This document shows positions 32,816-34,878 of a stretch of DNA of 34,878 nucleotides, one piece after another (position 1 is the first letter of the stretch; the number at the start of each line of letters is the position of its first letter). The notes under the pieces were generated by a model that was not told the DNA's origin, made no database searches, and saw only the letters and a list, made by a program, of their open reading frames with translations. The stretch comes from JAAYCI01 sp964370445 (GTDB lineage: Bacteria > Bacillota > Clostridia > Oscillospirales > Ruminococcaceae): NCBI GenBank assembly GCA_964370445.1, contig CAYJJK010000014.1, forward strand, positions 1 through 34,878, given 5' to 3'. The translations under genes were made by a program, and so were the position numbers.

Positions 32816-33074
32816 GAATGCCGTGGCCATCGCCTTGTCGTGGGCACTGTTGTGTTTGAATGGTTTTGCGTTTGCACCTCATAACAGTCTCCTTTATCCG
32901 GCACTGCAGCACAAAAAGCAGCGAAAACAGATACACGAATAAAACTGGCTTTTCAAAGACGTGCCGGGTGGCCTGTTTTTTTGCGTATTCAAAGCCTTGT
33001 TTTGCCGGGTTTGATTTTTACACGATGATTTTTAGAAAATAACGAAAAAACGCATAAAAATCCAAGATTTTTGT
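32816..33074. other. Intergenic, nothing recognised
   Basis: Between the terminator and the next promoter. A short AAAAATC/GATTTTT inverted repeat (about 33056-33072) lies just upstream of the -35 box; no gene is supported. Confidence 0.3.
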
Positions 33075-33104
33075 TTGACATTTCACGCGTTTTTATGCTA
33101 TGAT
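33075..33104 (+). promoter_or_regulatory. Promoter of the 33169 gene, copy of that at 25392
   Basis: TTGACA (33075-33080) and TATGAT (33099-33104) with an 18-bp spacer. Sequence conservation with the 25392 promoter extends through the leader and ribosome binding site (TTTGGTGGAGGA) into the signal peptide. Confidence 0.7.
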
Positions 33105-33168
33105 TCATTTTGTATATTTATGTTTAAAAACGGTAATGAATCTATAAAAAGAGTTTGGTGGAGGACTT

Positions 33169-34878
33169 ATGAAAAAGAGGACGCTAAAAAGCAAAATTTT
33201 GTCGGGCATTCTGGCGCTTAGCATGTTGGCGGGGCTTTTGCCGCTTGCCGCCTTTGCAGAGGACACTGCGGTGCAAAGCAAAACCCTTACAAGTTTTGCG
33301 GCCGTAGAGGGCATCACGGTGGCTGTGGGTGAAAGTGAGCCCACCTTGCCACCCAGCGTTTTGGCCACGGTGAGCACCACAACTGCTGAAGACGGCAGCG
33401 AAGCCGTGCCCGTGACGTGGGTTTTGCCACAGGACGTAGCGTTTTCGTCCGCAGCGGCGGGCGAGGTTTTTACCTACACGGCTGTTTTGCCAAGCGATAG
33501 TATCTACAGCTTGGACGCGGGCGTAAGCCTGCCCACCCTCACGGTGACGGTGGCAGAGAGCGAGCCGAGCCAAGACCCGACCCCTGCCGAAATTTCGGCT
33601 TTTGAAACCGTGGATGCCATAGATGTGCCCGAGGGCACGGCGGCAGACGCTTTGGCCTTGCCCGGTGAAAGTTCTGCCACGGTGAACGGGGCGGAAAGCA
33701 CTGCCGTGGCCGTTTCTTGGGTGGCAGAGGGCACAGCCTACAGCCAAGACGCAGAAGAGGGCGAAACTTTCACCTACAAGGCCGCTTTGCAAAACGAAGC
33801 CGACTACACTTTGGTAAACGATGCAAGCCTGCCCACGCTCACCGTAAGGGTGACGGCGGCGCAATCCGACACCGAACCCGAAACCATCACGGCCTTTGCA
33901 GACCTCGAGCCGATAGAACTGGAAATTGACGAGGAAATTACCGAAGCGGAAATGATCGCCACCTTCCCAAAAAACCTTACGGCCACGGTGGAGGGCGAAA
34001 CCGAGCCCCTGAGTGTACCTGTTACGGGCTGGACTTTGGATTTTCCTTCCCACAGTAACGGTGCTTTTGCCACGGATGAAAATGCCGAAATATTCTACGT
34101 TCCTACCTTGAACATTCCCGAGGGATACGAACTTTCAGACGAAATAACCCAGCCCGCCTTAAAAGTGCAAGTGGGCGAAGCGCTTTTGCACGCACCACAG
34201 CTTATGAGCATAGACACGGGCGCTTTTGCCGTGACGGGCGATGCAAGCAGTTATAGCTATGCCCCACATGCAACACTTCCGGGCATCAGCGTGCTCACCA
34301 TCACGGGCAGTGCCCCATTGACCATTTCCATGGCTCCCGGCGTTTCTTCCACCACCACAGACACCATTGTGGTGCAAAATAACGTAACCGCCAACCTCAC
34401 GCTAAACAGCGTGAACATAAATGTGTTTAACACGAATGGAGCCTGCGCCTTTGAAATAGCAGGCTCTGCCACGGCGAACATCACTTTGCAGGGTGCAAAC
34501 AACTTGACAAGCGGATTTGGCAAGGCCGGCTTGCAGGTGGAAACATCTGGTGGCCAAACAGCCACCCTTCACATTTTGGCGGCCTCCACGGGCAGCTTGT
34601 ATGCCAGGAGTAATGGTAGCACAGGCATCGGCGGCGGCGATGATGGTGACGGCGGCAACATCACCATCTCGGGCGGCACGGTGACGGCCACGGGCCAAGA
34701 CGGTGCAGGCATCGGCGGCGGCAGCGGCGACAGTAGTGGTGGCGAGGGCGGCAACATCACCATCTCGGGCGGCACGGTGACGGCCACAAGCAGCGGCAGC
34801 GGCGCGGGCATCGGCGGCGGCAGAGGCGGCGGTAGTGGTGGCGAGGGCGGCAACATCACCATCTCGGGCGGCACGGTG
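33169..34878 (+). CDS. Secreted surface protein, 3' end beyond the window
   Basis: The frame from the ATG at 33169 is open for 570 codons to the last base, so the gene continues outside. The signal peptide MKKRTLKSKILSGILALSML...AFAED is nearly the same as in the 25485 product. Three Ig-like modules follow (about residues 35-125, 135-230 and 235-325) with motifs such as VTWVLPQDVAFS, TYTAVLP and LPTLTVTV. Next is a beta domain (about 345-480, ITGSAPLTISMAPG, LTLNSVNINVF, ITLQGANNLTSGFG). A Gly-rich repeat region at the end reads GAGIGGGSG...GGNITISGGTVTA, seen in DUF4353-like carbohydrate-binding surface proteins. GGAGG lies upstream. By analogy with its sisters it may end in LSPQTG, but that is not visible. 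Confidence 0.88.
   Translation, partial: MKKRTLKSKILSGILALSMLAGLLPLAAFAEDTAVQSKTLTSFAAVEGITVAVGESEPTLPPSVLATVSTTTAEDGSEAVPVTWVLPQDVAFSSAAAGEVFTYTAVLPSDSIYSLDAGVSLPTLTVTVAESEPSQDPTPAEISAFETVDAIDVPEGTAADALALPGESSATVNGAESTAVAVSWVAEGTAYSQDAEEGETFTYKAALQNEADYTLVNDASLPTLTVRVTAAQSDTEPETITAFADLEPIELEIDEEITEAEMIATFPKNLTATVEGETEPLSVPVTGWTLDFPSHSNGAFATDENAEIFYVPTLNIPEGYELSDEITQPALKVQVGEALLHAPQLMSIDTGAFAVTGDASSYSYAPHATLPGISVLTITGSAPLTISMAPGVSSTTTDTIVVQNNVTANLTLNSVNINVFNTNGACAFEIAGSATANITLQGANNLTSGFGKAGLQVETSGGQTATLHILAASTGSLYARSNGSTGIGGGDDGDGGNITISGGTVTATGQDGAGIGGGSGDSSGGEGGNITISGGTVTATSSGSGAGIGGGRGGGSGGEGGNITISGGTV
34654..34878 (+). repeat. Tandem coding repeats of 96-99 bp
   Basis: GGCAACATCACCATCTCGGG begins at 34654, 34750 and 34849, each followed by the same glycine/threonine codons. 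The units encode GGNITISGGTVTA plus a variable GIGGG linker and run off the end of the window. Their near identity suggests recent expansion. Confidence 0.75.

Noticed and set aside
33184..34053. Minus-strand open frame of 289 codons
   Set aside because: It is antisense to the signal peptide and Ig modules of the 33169 gene. Its composition (Arg/Gly/His-rich) is typical of a shadow frame.

Overview
The window looks like chromosomal DNA of an anaerobic, Gram-positive-type member of the Bacillota (Clostridia). The evidence is AT-rich intergenic DNA, purine-rich ribosome binding sites, GTG/TTG as well as ATG starts, lipobox lipoproteins, a YesM/YesN-style two-component system, BspA-type leucine-rich surface proteins and Clostridia-style housekeeping oddments (DUF4428, DUF1905, TIGR04076). 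No rRNA, complete tRNA or CRISPR array was seen. The species cannot be named from the sequence alone.

Layout. 1-3.1 kb: a decayed-looking NarL-type two-component pair on the minus strand (kinase 5'-truncated, regulator frameshifted), diverging from a frameshifted DUF4428 zinc-ribbon gene and a small unknown gene. 3.4-4.9 kb: an MFS transporter. 4.8-6.5 kb: an insertion-sequence graveyard (possible IS3-like end, IS1-like remnant, IS30 transposase C-terminus) around a TIGR04076 gene. 6.5-8.2 kb: a methyl-accepting chemotaxis protein. 8.8-10.5 kb: a large polytopic membrane protein. 10.5-13.1 kb: a minus-strand pair encoding an Ig-repeat lipoprotein and a small lipoprotein. 13.5 kb: DUF1905. 13.8-18.9 kb: a tightly overlapping minus-strand operon of response regulator, histidine kinase and two solute-binding lipoproteins, with no permease. 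A divergent lipoprotein gene (19.2 kb) shares its C-terminal domain with the small lipoprotein at 10.5 kb, and two 17-bp direct repeats at 21-bp spacing lie between it and the regulator. 19.9-23.5 kb: a large zinc-ribbon membrane protein followed by an SPFH/YdjI-like zinc-ribbon protein. 23.5-25.2 kb: a full-length archaeal/methylotroph-type methenyl-tetrahydromethanopterin cyclohydrolase (mch) between IS66 and IS21 remnants. 25.4-34.9 kb: three very large secreted proteins. The third runs off the end of the window and has no stop codon inside it.

How the parts may work together. Much of the window faces the cell envelope: chemotaxis, ligand sensing by solute-binding proteins coupled to a kinase, envelope stress or membrane organisation (SPFH plus zinc-ribbon partner), and surface display by multi-domain proteins. 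The three giant proteins share a repeated Ig-like module. Two of them share an almost identical promoter, leader and signal peptide, and the two complete ones end exactly at an LSPQTG-like motif with no membrane anchor after it. Frameshifts and transposase fragments from at least four families show active decay. The 3' end of a tRNA gene with its terminator (28.8 kb) suggests past integration.

The items most worth follow-up are the orphan mch, the permease-less sensor operon, the truncated sorting-signal-like termini and the tRNA 3' fragment. Family assignments come from recalled motifs, not from searches.
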